Shown piece by piece: positions 6,325 through 13,678 of a stretch of DNA of 18,503 nucleotides. Source of the DNA: Rickettsiaceae bacterium (GTDB lineage Bacteria; Pseudomonadota; Alphaproteobacteria; Rickettsiales; Rickettsiaceae); NCBI GenBank assembly GCA_021741085.1, contig JAIOYM010000011.1, positions 1-18,503 of the forward strand. Reading direction: 5' to 3'. Position numbers and translations under genes: made by a program. Below the pieces are notes generated by a model. That model was given only the letters and a program-made list of their open reading frames with translations, was not told the DNA's origin and ran no database searches. The first letter of the stretch is position 1. Each line of letters begins with the position of its first letter.

Positions 6325-7404
6325 CTATCTATCTTTAGCCTTAGGGTAAAATGTTAATATTTTAAACAAATCCCCCATATATTTAACGCTAGTAAGATAG
6401 TCAACTTCTTTATCCAAGAGTTCTCCAGATGAAGGATTCAGCTTCTTTAGCATATTATGTCTTATATTAATTCCATAATTAATTAAAAAATCCCTTTGGG
6501 TAGAATAGCTACTTTTAAGCCCATTAGAAAAAATTACATTTTCTAATGTATTAAAATCTACATGACTTGAAATATCTGCATAGGCAAAATCTTTGTATAC
6601 ATCTATATATTTGTGATTCTTGAGAGCTTGTATAGTAGAGTTATATTGATATTTTGTCCTAATTTTTGCATCTATATTGTAGCCATAGTCTATAAAAATC
6701 CCCGCAATATTTTTAAAATGAGTTAGTAGTGATTGCAAAAATTCCATTGACTCGATATTCATCTCTACTACACCATTTTGCGTAGCGTTTACATGGTTTT
6801 CCAACTTTTTTAATATATCAAACTCAGAGCATTTGTTTTCTTGCAAATACAAAGCATTTTCTTTGTTTACATTCACAAATATTTCATACCAGTTTTCACC
6901 TTTTTTAATAAATTGCCTTACGCCTAAAGCGTCAAAAAACTCATTTGCAATAACTATAGTAGGATTTCTTGGAATTTCTGCTATGTTCTTAACCCACTTT
7001 ATAGTTGGGGTGAAGTTCTTAAGAGCATGCTTTTGTTCTTTTATTAGAGCCTGGTTAACATCAAATAGATAAATCTCTATATTTTGATGAAACTTGCCCA
7101 TATTTTTTGTTATTCTTAAAATATCAGACATTAAGGTTCCATTTCCTGGACCTAGTTCTAAAAGTTGAATTTTAGCTCTTGAAAATTTATTTTGCCAAAT
7201 ATCCAAAATCCACAAAGCTATTATTTCACCAAACATTTGAGAAATCTCGCTAGAAGTTACAAAATCGCCCTTTACACCTATAGGCAAGGAATTACGATAA
7301 TAAGATTTTGCCGTTGAAGTGTTGGCTAAAGAAATAAATTCTGCAACGCTAACACCTTTCTTTTGCAATATAATATTTTTTATAATTTGCTGATTATCAG
7401 ACAT
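6325..7404 (-). CDS. MidA/NDUFAF7-family SAM-dependent methyltransferase
   Basis: 359 residues, normal for the COG1565/MidA family. Marks in order: GDFVTSSEISQMFGE (46-60), the SAM-binding LLELGPGNGTLMSDILR (81-97), ANEFFDALGVRQF (153-165) and AGIFIDYGYN later. The mitochondrial member NDUFAF7 methylates an arginine of the complex I subunit NDUFS2 and is needed for complex I assembly. The bacterial target is inferred to be the NuoD/NuoCD equivalent, but this is not shown by the sequence. The start ATG lies 30 bp after the stop of the COQ9-like gene in the same orientation, so the two are probably cotranscribed, which supports a shared role in respiratory-chain assembly. No Shine-Dalgarno is obvious. 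Confidence 0.9.
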   Translation of the reverse strand: MSDNQQIIKNIILQKKGVSVAEFISLANTSTAKSYYRNSLPIGVKGDFVTSSEISQMFGEIIALWILDIWQNKFSRAKIQLLELGPGNGTLMSDILRITKNMGKFHQNIEIYLFDVNQALIKEQKHALKNFTPTIKWVKNIAEIPRNPTIVIANEFFDALGVRQFIKKGENWYEIFVNVNKENALYLQENKCSEFDILKKLENHVNATQNGVVEMNIESMEFLQSLLTHFKNIAGIFIDYGYNIDAKIRTKYQYNSTIQALKNHKYIDVYKDFAYADISSHVDFNTLENVIFSNGLKSSYSTQRDFLINYGINIRHNMLKKLNPSSGELLDKEVDYLTSVKYMGDLFKILTFYPKAKDR

Positions 7405-7434
7405 TTTTTATTGTAGAAGAATATATTGTAAGAA

Positions 7435-8064
7435 CTATAGAAAATATCTAAAAATTGGCAATTTACTTAGGCTAAACTGTTTTAATTTTGTTATTGAGTT
7501 CACAAAGTCGTTGACAAGACTCTCTATATAATTTTCGGTTTGTATATGGTCAACACTTGTATCCGAACAATAAAAATTTAGCGCTTTATAATATAAAACT
7601 TCAAAAATTAGGCGTTTGCTGTAAAAATTATGATCTAGAGAAGAATCACCAGCCCATTGCCAAATAGCACAGGCTGTCTGCCAACCAATTTTTCCAGCGA
7701 AAGGAATATTGGTTGGGGTTTTATAATATTTTAATGAGTTGAATACAAAAAGCTGATTTTGTGAGGTGGTTTTTGCTATCAAAGCCCTAGAGATTTTAGC
7801 TCTGATGCTTTCGTTTGATATTATTTTAAGATTTGAAATAATTTTGGTGTCATGCCAATCGTTGTAAGACTTAATTAATTCATCTATCCCTCTGGGAAAT
7901 ATTAAATCGCAGTAATGCGCAGGAAGAGACAACGCTACCTCTATTGAGCGCAAGGCTTGTTTCGTTAAACCCTGTTCAGCCAATTTAGTTTCAGCAATTT
8001 CAAAAATATTTTGCTTTATTTTTAGCATCACTCTTATCTGTCTAATTAGAAATTTTTGTTGCAT
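7435..8064 (-). CDS. COQ9-family ubiquinone biosynthesis protein
   Basis: 209 residues. The diagnostic COQ9 block is present at 135-151 (WQWAGDSSLDHNFYSKR), followed by a hydrophobic helix (LIFEVLYYKAL). The upstream FPRGIDELIKSYNDW region and the TetR-like helical N terminus also fit. COQ9 binds isoprenoid lipids and presents quinone intermediates to the COQ7 hydroxylase in ubiquinone synthesis; it is not itself an enzyme. The last ~35 residues include a hydrophobic/basic tail (KQFSLSKLPIFRYFL) that may contact the membrane. The start at 8064 lies about 24 nt from the predicted transcription start; the Met at 8028 (MLKIKQNIFEIAE) is an alternative, preceded closely by AAGAG. It is first in an apparent operon with the MidA-like gene and divergent from rpsU. 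Confidence 0.85.
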   Translation of the reverse strand: MQQKFLIRQIRVMLKIKQNIFEIAETKLAEQGLTKQALRSIEVALSLPAHYCDLIFPRGIDELIKSYNDWHDTKIISNLKIISNESIRAKISRALIAKTTSQNQLFVFNSLKYYKTPTNIPFAGKIGWQTACAIWQWAGDSSLDHNFYSKRLIFEVLYYKALNFYCSDTSVDHIQTENYIESLVNDFVNSITKLKQFSLSKLPIFRYFL

Positions 8065-8094
8065 CTTTACAAACTATATACTACATTTTATACA

Positions 8095-8122
8095 GTTATA
8101 ATGCAATAATACAGAGTGTTAA
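8095..8122 (-). promoter_or_regulatory. Candidate promoter of the COQ9-midA operon
   Basis: Minus-strand TTAACA (8122-8117), 16-nt spacer, TATAAC (8100-8095), each 5/6 to consensus, about 30 nt upstream of the COQ9-like start. The -10 overlaps the candidate rpsU -10 on the opposite strand, so the two divergent promoters would compete for the same site. Confidence 0.45.
8097..8102 (+). promoter_or_regulatory. Candidate rpsU -10 box
   Basis: TATAAT at 8097-8102, about 78 nt upstream of the rpsU start. No good -35 lies at 16-18 nt. Overlaps the COQ9 -10 on the other strand. Confidence 0.35.
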
Positions 8123-8150
8123 TTTAGTTTGATTTTTATAAACTAAATTA
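8120..8150 (+). promoter_or_regulatory. Hairpin in the rpsU 5' leader
   Basis: A perfect 11-bp stem, TAATTTAGTTT (8120-8130) with AAACTAAATTA (8140-8150), encloses a 9-nt loop and ends 17 nt before the ribosome-binding site. Its position between promoter and ribosome-binding site suggests a leader structure acting on translation or RNA stability. It is followed by mixed sequence, not a U-run, so it is not a terminator. Confidence 0.5.
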
Positions 8151-8179
8151 TCTAAGTAATTTTTAATAGGAGTGCTGTT

Positions 8180-8383
8180 TTGGTAGCTATATCTGTTCAT
8201 GTGGTTGGTAACAACGTTGAAAAAGCCAGGAATGATTTAAAAAGAAAAATGCAAAGGGAGTTAATTTTCCGTTGCTTAAAGATTTGTAGATTTAATATAA
8301 CTAAATCTATGAAAAAAGTGATGGATAGACAAGAGTCTGTTCGTAGAAGAATGAAGTCTAGTAGAAGAAGAAGCGGCGAATAA
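8180..8383 (+). CDS. rpsU: 30S ribosomal protein S21 (TTG start)
   Basis: 67 residues, the normal size for alphaproteobacterial S21, a small basic protein of the 30S platform near the 16S rRNA 3' end that assists initiation. ISVHVVGNNVEKARNDLKRK and the following basic helices ending in RRRMKSSRRRSGE are characteristic. No ATG lies at the N terminus: the start is the TTG at 8180, fixed by the strong AGGAG at 8168-8172 seven nt upstream and by the conserved N-terminal sequence. A TTG start on a ribosomal gene suggests tuned initiation. It is preceded by a leader hairpin and divergent from the COQ9-like gene; dapB follows 123 bp later with a possible promoter of its own. Confidence 0.92.
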   Translation: MVAISVHVVGNNVEKARNDLKRKMQRELIFRCLKICRFNITKSMKKVMDRQESVRRRMKSSRRRSGE

Positions 8384-8432
8384 TTTTTGCAATACAGCGT
8401 AGTGTTGTGTTCTTTACGTGATGCAACCAAGA

Positions 8433-8438
8433 TATAAT
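8433..8438 (+). promoter_or_regulatory. Weak candidate dapB -10 box
   Basis: TATAAT at 8433-8438, about 69 nt upstream of the dapB ATG, with no convincing -35. A 12-bp palindrome GCAAAATTTTGC (8469-8480) sits in the leader. No terminator is visible after rpsU, so readthrough into dapB is also possible. Confidence 0.25.
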
Positions 8439-8506
8439 TGTTGTTCTTAAAATTAAAAGTTATTTGCAGCAAAATTTTGCAATAGCTTGAATAGTTGCAG
8501 TTAATT

Positions 8507-9259
8507 ATGTTCAAAAAAGTAGGTATTGTTGGTATTAGTGGTAGATTGGGCTTGGAAATATCCAATTTCATTACTATCCAAAATAAATATCAACTTGGGT
8601 TGTCTTATACTAGATCTGAAAACAAGAATGTGCCAATTAGTGAAGTCTTTTTGCAGAATGATTACGTTATAGATTGCTCTTCACCAGAAAACATACTTAA
8701 TGTTTTATTGGCAGCTACAAAAAATCCAAAACCTCTTATAGTGCTTACTACTGGGTGGGATGAAAACTCCATACAGCAAGAATTGCATTTATTATCAAAA
8801 CTTACTCCGATAATAATAGCTCCCAACACTAGCCTTGGAGCTTATGTTCAAAGCGTTGTAGTTCGTGATATAGCTAAAATTTTAGATTCGGAATATGATA
8901 TTGATATAGTTGAACAGCATCATCGCAAGAAATTAGATCAACCTTCAGGCACGGCTTTAAATTTATTCGGTGCTATCACCAAAAGTAAGAAGCAGAATCA
9001 ACAATTAGATTACGAGCTTTACGAAGCTAAGAACGAGATAAGAAATCCTCATACAATATCAATTACATCTAGAAGAAGTGGAAATATACCAGGAGAGCAT
9101 GAAGTTTGTTTTACAAGTAATGATGAAATTATATCCGTAAAACATATTGCCCTAAATAGAGCACTCTTTGCGAAAGGAGCGCTTAAAATAATTAATTGGC
9201 TTGATAATGAAAAACCACAGCCAGGTATATATCATTTAAGCGATATTTTTAAATACTAG
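8507..9259 (+). CDS. dapB: 4-hydroxy-tetrahydrodipicolinate reductase
   Basis: 250 residues from the ATG at 8507. It catalyses NAD(P)H-dependent reduction in the diaminopimelate/lysine pathway, feeding peptidoglycan synthesis in the cytoplasm. Seen: the nucleotide-binding VGIVGISGRLG (5-15), TTGWDE (81-86), APNTSLG (105-111), the catalytic EQHHRKKLDQPSGTAL (136-151; H138, H139 and K142 match the E. coli catalytic and substrate residues) and RRSGNIPGEHEV (189-200). The glycine loop reads GRLG where GRMG is commoner. A TTG at 8495 would add four residues; the ATG is preferred because the Rossmann strand starts at the usual distance. No clear Shine-Dalgarno. Together with murE, murF and mraY in the window it supports a functioning DAP-type cell-wall pathway. 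Confidence 0.93.
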   Translation: MFKKVGIVGISGRLGLEISNFITIQNKYQLGLSYTRSENKNVPISEVFLQNDYVIDCSSPENILNVLLAATKNPKPLIVLTTGWDENSIQQELHLLSKLTPIIIAPNTSLGAYVQSVVVRDIAKILDSEYDIDIVEQHHRKKLDQPSGTALNLFGAITKSKKQNQQLDYELYEAKNEIRNPHTISITSRRSGNIPGEHEVCFTSNDEIISVKHIALNRALFAKGALKIINWLDNEKPQPGIYHLSDIFKY

Positions 9260-9285
9260 TTTTCATTGATTTTTATGATGAATTG

Positions 9286-9374
9286 CCTTTTGCATAGGCA
9301 AAAGGAGTCGCAGAGAAGTAGTAAGTTACTACATTGGTCTTCTTTAATATTAGTTCTAAAGCTTCAGGGAGCTT
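9286..9374. other. Three small hairpins between convergent dapB and ftsY
   Basis: CCTTTTGC-ATAG-GCAAAAGG (9286-9305, perfect 8-bp stem, 4-nt loop), GTAGTAA-G-TTACTAC (9318-9332) and AAGCT-6 nt-AGCTT (9359-9374) lie in the 214-bp gap. None is followed by a U-run on either strand. They may define the ends of the two transcripts by a processed or Rho-dependent route, or belong to a short 3' RNA. No gene is seen here. Confidence 0.4.
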
Positions 9375-9473
9375 ACTAACAAACTTAGTGATCATTTTCA
9401 ATTTCTTTTGAACTTTTATTCAAGAGTTGTTTATCCTGAATTGCCGAACTTAAAACTTAATTAATCCAATCCC

Positions 9474-10352
9474 TTATTTTATTAACGAGTTAGCAAATTT
9501 GTTAGGATCAAAGATTTCAATGTCATCTATTCCTTCACCAACACCAATAAAATATATAGGTAGGTTAAAATTTTCGGCTATATTAATTATAGTTCCAGCC
9601 TTTGCGGTTCCATCTAGCTTGTTTACTATTAAACCGTTTAGTGTAACGAATTTGGAGAATTCACGCACTTGATTTATAGCGTTTTGCCCAACAGTAGAGT
9701 CTAATACTAAAATTTTATGCTTAATAATTTGAGTTTTTTCAACAACACGAATTATTTTTTCCAGTTCCTGCATAAGATTAGTCTTATTATTTAATCTACC
9801 CGCAGAATCAAGTAACAAGACATCAGAGTTAGCTAATTTTGATTTCTCCAGGGCTTTATATGCAACACTTGCTGGATCTTGATTTGGTTCTCCTACGACA
9901 ATATTACAGTCAGCACGTTCAGCCCAGACGCTGAGTTGATCAACGGCAGCTGCCCTAAATGTATCGCATGCCCCCACAGTAGTTGCTAAATTTTGTTTTC
10001 TAAAATATGCTGCTAATTTTCCCACCATGGTAGTTTTTCCGCTTCCATTAACACCGCACAGCAAGATAATTTCAGGTTTGTTGTTAGTTAGCTCGAATTG
10101 TTTATGACTTTTTAGTAGAATATTTTCAATAATTGCAGCTAATTCCTGTTTTGCATCGTCTTCTGAAGTCAGTTTTTTGTTTTTTGCAGATAATTTAAGG
10201 GTTTCTATAATTTTAGCTGTGACAGCTGTGCCCAAGTCTGCAGTAATCAGAGCATCTTCTATTTCTTCAACAACTTCTTTGTCAATACTACGACCTACTA
10301 TTAAACTAGTGATGCTATTGAAGGAATTTTTAAGCTTAGAAAAAAAACTCAT
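9474..10352 (-). CDS. ftsY: Signal recognition particle receptor FtsY
   Basis: 292 residues: the NG domain of FtsY without the long acidic A domain of E. coli FtsY, as is usual for alphaproteobacteria. The N-terminal helical N domain spans about 1-90. The SRP GTPase motifs follow: G1 GVNGSGKTT (100-108), DTFRAAAVDQL (130-140), G3 DSAGR (182-186), VLDSTVGQNA (216-225), G4 NKLDGTAKAG (244-253) and GVGEGIDDI (270-278). G3 usually reads DTAGR and G4 TKLD; both changes are conservative, and NKLD matches the wider GTPase consensus. FtsY docks ribosome-SRP complexes at the inner membrane. The start is 18 bp downstream of the atpG stop, so it is probably the last gene of the atp transcript. Confidence 0.95.
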   Translation of the reverse strand: MSFFSKLKNSFNSITSLIVGRSIDKEVVEEIEDALITADLGTAVTAKIIETLKLSAKNKKLTSEDDAKQELAAIIENILLKSHKQFELTNNKPEIILLCGVNGSGKTTMVGKLAAYFRKQNLATTVGACDTFRAAAVDQLSVWAERADCNIVVGEPNQDPASVAYKALEKSKLANSDVLLLDSAGRLNNKTNLMQELEKIIRVVEKTQIIKHKILVLDSTVGQNAINQVREFSKFVTLNGLIVNKLDGTAKAGTIINIAENFNLPIYFIGVGEGIDDIEIFDPNKFANSLIK

Positions 10353-10370
10353 GCTATTTTGTAAATAATT

Positions 10371-11255
10371 TTATAGCGCTTCGGCGCTTGTGGTAATTTC
10401 TATTAATTCCTTTGTTACTATGGATTGTCTAGCTCTGTTCATAGTTAAGGTTAATTGATCTATCATTTTATTAGCATTTTTGGATGCGCTATCCATAGAA
10501 ATAACGCGGGCGCTTTCTTCTCCAGCCTTTGCAAATAATAAATTATGATATATTGTTGTTCCAATATAATATTTGAATGCCTTATCCAACAAATTTTTAC
10601 CTTCATGTATAAAAGTGACGCGGCTAAGATTATACAATTTATGTAATTTTTTGATTAATAATTGCTCCGTGCATTCCTGTACTAACATATTCTTAAAATG
10701 GTTAGAGTAAATAACGATTTCAGTGAAGTTACCTGAAATGAATTTATCAAAAATCTTTGTTGTTAATTCCTGTGCATTTTTAGTTAAGTTTTTCTCGGTA
10801 GCTATAAAATGCTCTTGGGGTAGATTCTTGAAATTACGCAAGGAAAATTCAGCTGCTTTTTTTCCGTAAGTGAATAATTCTATAGTTTCACTGTTAGGAT
10901 TATCACTTATTGCCTTAAATTTATTATTAGTAAATTTGAATAAATTATGGTTATACGTTCCACATAAACCCTGATCTGAAGCTATCAATAAAATTAATTT
11001 TTTATCACTAACGTTATACTGCGGATTAAGTAATAAGTTTTCGATGTAAGTTTCAGGAGTGATATCTAAATATTTATATAAGGTTAAACAAATTTCTATA
11101 GCATCAAAACTAGATAGCATTGACATATTTGAAGCTTCAAGCGCTTGTTTGAGATGTTGTAATTTTGATGCGGCTATTAATTGCATAGCCTTGGTTGTTT
11201 TTTTTATATCCGCTATAACCTTAATTCGTGAGCGGAGCTGCTTTAAATTTTTCAT
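10371..11255 (-). CDS. atpG: F1 ATP synthase gamma subunit
   Basis: 294 residues, normal length. The N terminus (KNLKQLRSRIKVIADIKKTT, then KAMQLIAASKL) and C terminus (LTLTMNRARQSIVTKELIEI and onward) are the paired coiled-coil helices that form the rotating shaft inside the alpha3beta3 ring; the central IASDQGLCGTYNHNLFK block is the conserved Rossmann-like core. It lies 32 bp after atpA and 18 bp before ftsY. In most alphaproteobacteria atpD and atpC follow gamma; here ftsY does. Confidence 0.96.
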   Translation of the reverse strand: MKNLKQLRSRIKVIADIKKTTKAMQLIAASKLQHLKQALEASNMSMLSSFDAIEICLTLYKYLDITPETYIENLLLNPQYNVSDKKLILLIASDQGLCGTYNHNLFKFTNNKFKAISDNPNSETIELFTYGKKAAEFSLRNFKNLPQEHFIATEKNLTKNAQELTTKIFDKFISGNFTEIVIYSNHFKNMLVQECTEQLLIKKLHKLYNLSRVTFIHEGKNLLDKAFKYYIGTTIYHNLLFAKAGEESARVISMDSASKNANKMIDQLTLTMNRARQSIVTKELIEITTSAEAL

Positions 11256-11287
11256 CTTACGAAATTAGTTCCTATGTACACAAAAGA

Positions 11288-12823
11288 TTAAACATTATTA
11301 TATTGCTTAGTGAAAGCAGTCAAAAATTCTTTCATTTTTTCTAAAAGCTTATCGGATAATTTTTTTTCGGATTTAATTTCTTCCAATAACTTAGGAGCAT
11401 TAATTTTTAACTCTTCAATAAGTTTTATTTCAAAATCTTTGATTGAATTTTTAGCAATGCCATCTATATAGCCATTTAAAGCTGCGAAAATAACAAAAAC
11501 TTGTTCTTCAACAGCCATAGGATGATTTTGATCTTGTTTTAATATTTCCACTAAACGCTCACCGCGATTAAGAATTTTTTGCGTGTTAACGTCTAAGTCG
11601 GTACTAAACTTTGAAAAAGCTTCAAGTTCACGAAACTGAGCTAATTCTAACTTTATGGTTCCTGCAACTTGTTTCATAGCTTTAATTTGCGCACTAGATC
11701 CAACTCTACTAACAGATATACCAACGTTAATAGCTGGACGTATACCTTTATAGAACAATTCACCTTGCAAGAATACTTGCCCATCGGTTATAGAAATTAC
11801 GTTGGTAGGTATGTAAGCCGAGACATCCCCTGCCTGAGTTTCAATAATTGGTAAAGCTGTTAGAGAACCACCTCCATTTGCATCTGATAATTGAGTTGCA
11901 CGCTCTAACAGTCTGGAGTGCAGGTAAAATACATCTCCGGGATAAGCCTCTCTTCCTGGTGGTCTACGTAGTAATAAAGATATCTGCCTATAAGCCACAG
12001 CATGTTTACTCAAATCATCATAAATTACCAATGAATGTTTACCATTATCACGGAAATATTCTCCCATAGCGCATCCTGCATAAGGAGCAATAAATTGCAA
12101 TGCCGCAGACGAAGCTGCGTCTGCTACAACTACTGTTGTATAGCTCATAGCGCCGCATTCTTCCAAAGTCTTGACTATTTGTGCAATACTAGAGCATTTT
12201 TGTCCTATAGCTACGTAAATACAATGTACCTTTTCTTTCTCATTATTCTCAAGAAAAGCAGCTCTTTGGTTAATAATGGTGTCTATGGCTATAGTTGTTT
12301 TACCAGTTTGTCTATCTCCTATTATCAATTCTCTTTGGCCTCTTCCTATTGGAATCATAGCATCGATAGCCTTGATTCCTGTTTGCAATGAGTGATTAAC
12401 GGATTTACGTTCTATAATACCCGGAGCTGGTGATTCTAAAGGTCTTGTTTGGGTATAATTTATTGGCCCTTTACCATCTATAGGTTGACCTAAACAATCT
12501 ACAACTCTACCTAATAAAGCTTCACCCGCAGGTATGGCTAAATTTTTCTTTGTACGAACAACATTATCTCCTTGCTTTACGCTAGCGTAGTCTCCAAGCA
12601 CAACGGCTCCAACGCTACTATCTTCAAGATTTAATACAAGCCCCTGTGCGCCGGAAGGAAATTTAACCAATTCACCGGTTTGAACTTTATCAAGACCATA
12701 AATCTTTACTACGCCATCCCCAACACTCAAAACAGTGCCTATCTCTGCATAATCTATATTAGCTCCAAGGTTGTTTATTTCCTTGCTAATAATTTCTACT
12801 GTTTCTTTTACATTCAACTTCAT
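11288..12823 (-). CDS. atpA: F1 ATP synthase alpha subunit
   Basis: 511 residues, full length. The N-terminal beta-barrel (GTVLSVGDGVVKIYGLDKVQ) is followed by the Walker A loop GDRQTGKT (169-176), the Walker B region LVIYDDLSKHAVAYRQISLL, and the alpha-subunit signature PPGREAYPGDVFYLHSRLLE. A helical C-terminal domain follows. It forms, with beta, the non-catalytic nucleotide sites of the F1 head. The start lies 25 bp after the atpH stop. Confidence 0.97.
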   Translation of the reverse strand: MKLNVKETVEIISKEINNLGANIDYAEIGTVLSVGDGVVKIYGLDKVQTGELVKFPSGAQGLVLNLEDSSVGAVVLGDYASVKQGDNVVRTKKNLAIPAGEALLGRVVDCLGQPIDGKGPINYTQTRPLESPAPGIIERKSVNHSLQTGIKAIDAMIPIGRGQRELIIGDRQTGKTTIAIDTIINQRAAFLENNEKEKVHCIYVAIGQKCSSIAQIVKTLEECGAMSYTTVVVADAASSAALQFIAPYAGCAMGEYFRDNGKHSLVIYDDLSKHAVAYRQISLLLRRPPGREAYPGDVFYLHSRLLERATQLSDANGGGSLTALPIIETQAGDVSAYIPTNVISITDGQVFLQGELFYKGIRPAINVGISVSRVGSSAQIKAMKQVAGTIKLELAQFRELEAFSKFSTDLDVNTQKILNRGERLVEILKQDQNHPMAVEEQVFVIFAALNGYIDGIAKNSIKDFEIKLIEELKINAPKLLEEIKSEKKLSDKLLEKMKEFLTAFTKQYNNV

Positions 12824-12848
12824 AATTTAATTTATATAATTATCGTTA

Positions 12849-13373
12849 TTATTTATTTGCTAATGATTTCATTTGCTCAGCAAGTGATAGATCTAGTAAT
12901 GTATTGTTATTTTTCAACAAGAGAACTACGCCGGCTATTAACTTGCTATCAACATCTACTTCTAATTCGATAGCGCTATTATAAGTTTCACTAAGTAACT
13001 TAGTGAATTTTTCTAACTCAGAGCTTTGCGGTGTATTAGCGAAGGTTAATTTGACAGCTTGTATATTCGCTTGAATTCTATAATAAAACTGATAATTACC
13101 CTGAATCTTTTTTAACAATTTAACACGGTTATTTTTTGCTAGCAGCAATATAAATCTCGTGTATATATCGTCAAAATTATGCGCTAGTTTTTCTATAACC
13201 AACTTTTTATCAACAAAACTAGTAGCTTTTGAGTAAAAAAATCTTGTCAAATCAATACTTTGATCCATCAAAGCTATAAAGTTCTTTAAATCTGAGCTTA
13301 TTTTTTCTAACTTGTTTGATGATAGTGCTGAGTTAAAAAGACTTTTAGCGTAATTATCAATAATGTCGGACAT
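12849..13373 (-). CDS. atpH: F1 ATP synthase delta subunit (OSCP homologue)
   Basis: 174 residues, slightly short of the usual ~180. The N-terminal helical domain (IIDNYAKSLFNSALSSNKLE; RFILLLAKNNRVKLL) binds the alpha subunit, and the C-terminal part (VDSKLIAGVVLLLKNNNTLLD) is the stator-binding region. Delta links F1 to the peripheral stalk. First gene of the atpHAG-ftsY cluster, with a candidate promoter about 80-107 nt upstream. The C terminus is divergent: the usual glycine-rich iGG motif reads IAGV, and the expected D-x-S appears as DLS. Confidence 0.92.
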   Translation of the reverse strand: MSDIIDNYAKSLFNSALSSNKLEKISSDLKNFIALMDQSIDLTRFFYSKATSFVDKKLVIEKLAHNFDDIYTRFILLLAKNNRVKLLKKIQGNYQFYYRIQANIQAVKLTFANTPQSSELEKFTKLLSETYNSAIELEVDVDSKLIAGVVLLLKNNNTLLDLSLAEQMKSLANK

Positions 13374-13452
13374 CTACTTTTTTCTTCCTACTTTTAAAAA
13401 TTCACTTTAATCTACATTCTAATCTAGAAATTAATAAACCTAAATTTAGAAT

Positions 13453-13480
13453 ATTATAACTCATTGTAGCGAAAATGCAA
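13453..13480 (-). promoter_or_regulatory. Candidate promoter of the atpHAG-ftsY cluster
   Basis: Minus-strand TTGCAT (13480-13475), 16-nt spacer, perfect -10 TATAAT (13458-13453); the leader would be about 72 nt. ATTTAGAAT (13444-13452) abuts the -10 and pairs with ATTCTAAT (13416-13423), similar to the dyad upstream of the histidine phosphatase gene. Confidence 0.5.
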
Positions 13481-13565
13481 ATTAGTTACACAAAAATATT
13501 TAGGGTAAGGGCAACAATATCATCGCTATGTATATATTAAATCGATTTAGAGAGATGATGCTATT

Positions 13566-13609
13566 TTGCAATACTATCAAATAAGATATAACTTAATTGA
13601 TTAATCAAT
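13566..13609 (+). promoter_or_regulatory. Weak promoter candidate and 14-bp palindrome upstream of the 435-residue gene
   Basis: TTGCAA (13566-13571) and TATAAC (13587-13592) are 15 nt apart, a poor fit. Immediately downstream, ATTGATTAATCAAT (13596-13609) is a perfect 14-bp palindrome that could bind a dimeric regulator. The rest of the 305-bp divergent gap (13374-13678) holds the atpH promoter and AT-rich sequence without a gene. Confidence 0.25.
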
Positions 13610-13678
13610 ATTAATAATTAGCGTAATTGATATTAGGATATTAATTAGTAGTAACTAAATCTTTATGGAAGTAATATT

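Noticed and set aside
8469..8480. Palindrome GCAAAATTTTGC as an operator for dapB
   Set aside because: Short, low-complexity AT core expected often in such DNA; no promoter placement supports it.
9474..10352. FtsY as a degraded GTPase because of DSAGR and NKLD
   Set aside because: Thr-to-Ser and Thr-to-Asn changes are conservative at these positions and all other motifs are intact.
11669..12391. Several plus-strand frames within atpA
   Set aside because: atpA is unmistakable on the opposite strand through all of this interval.
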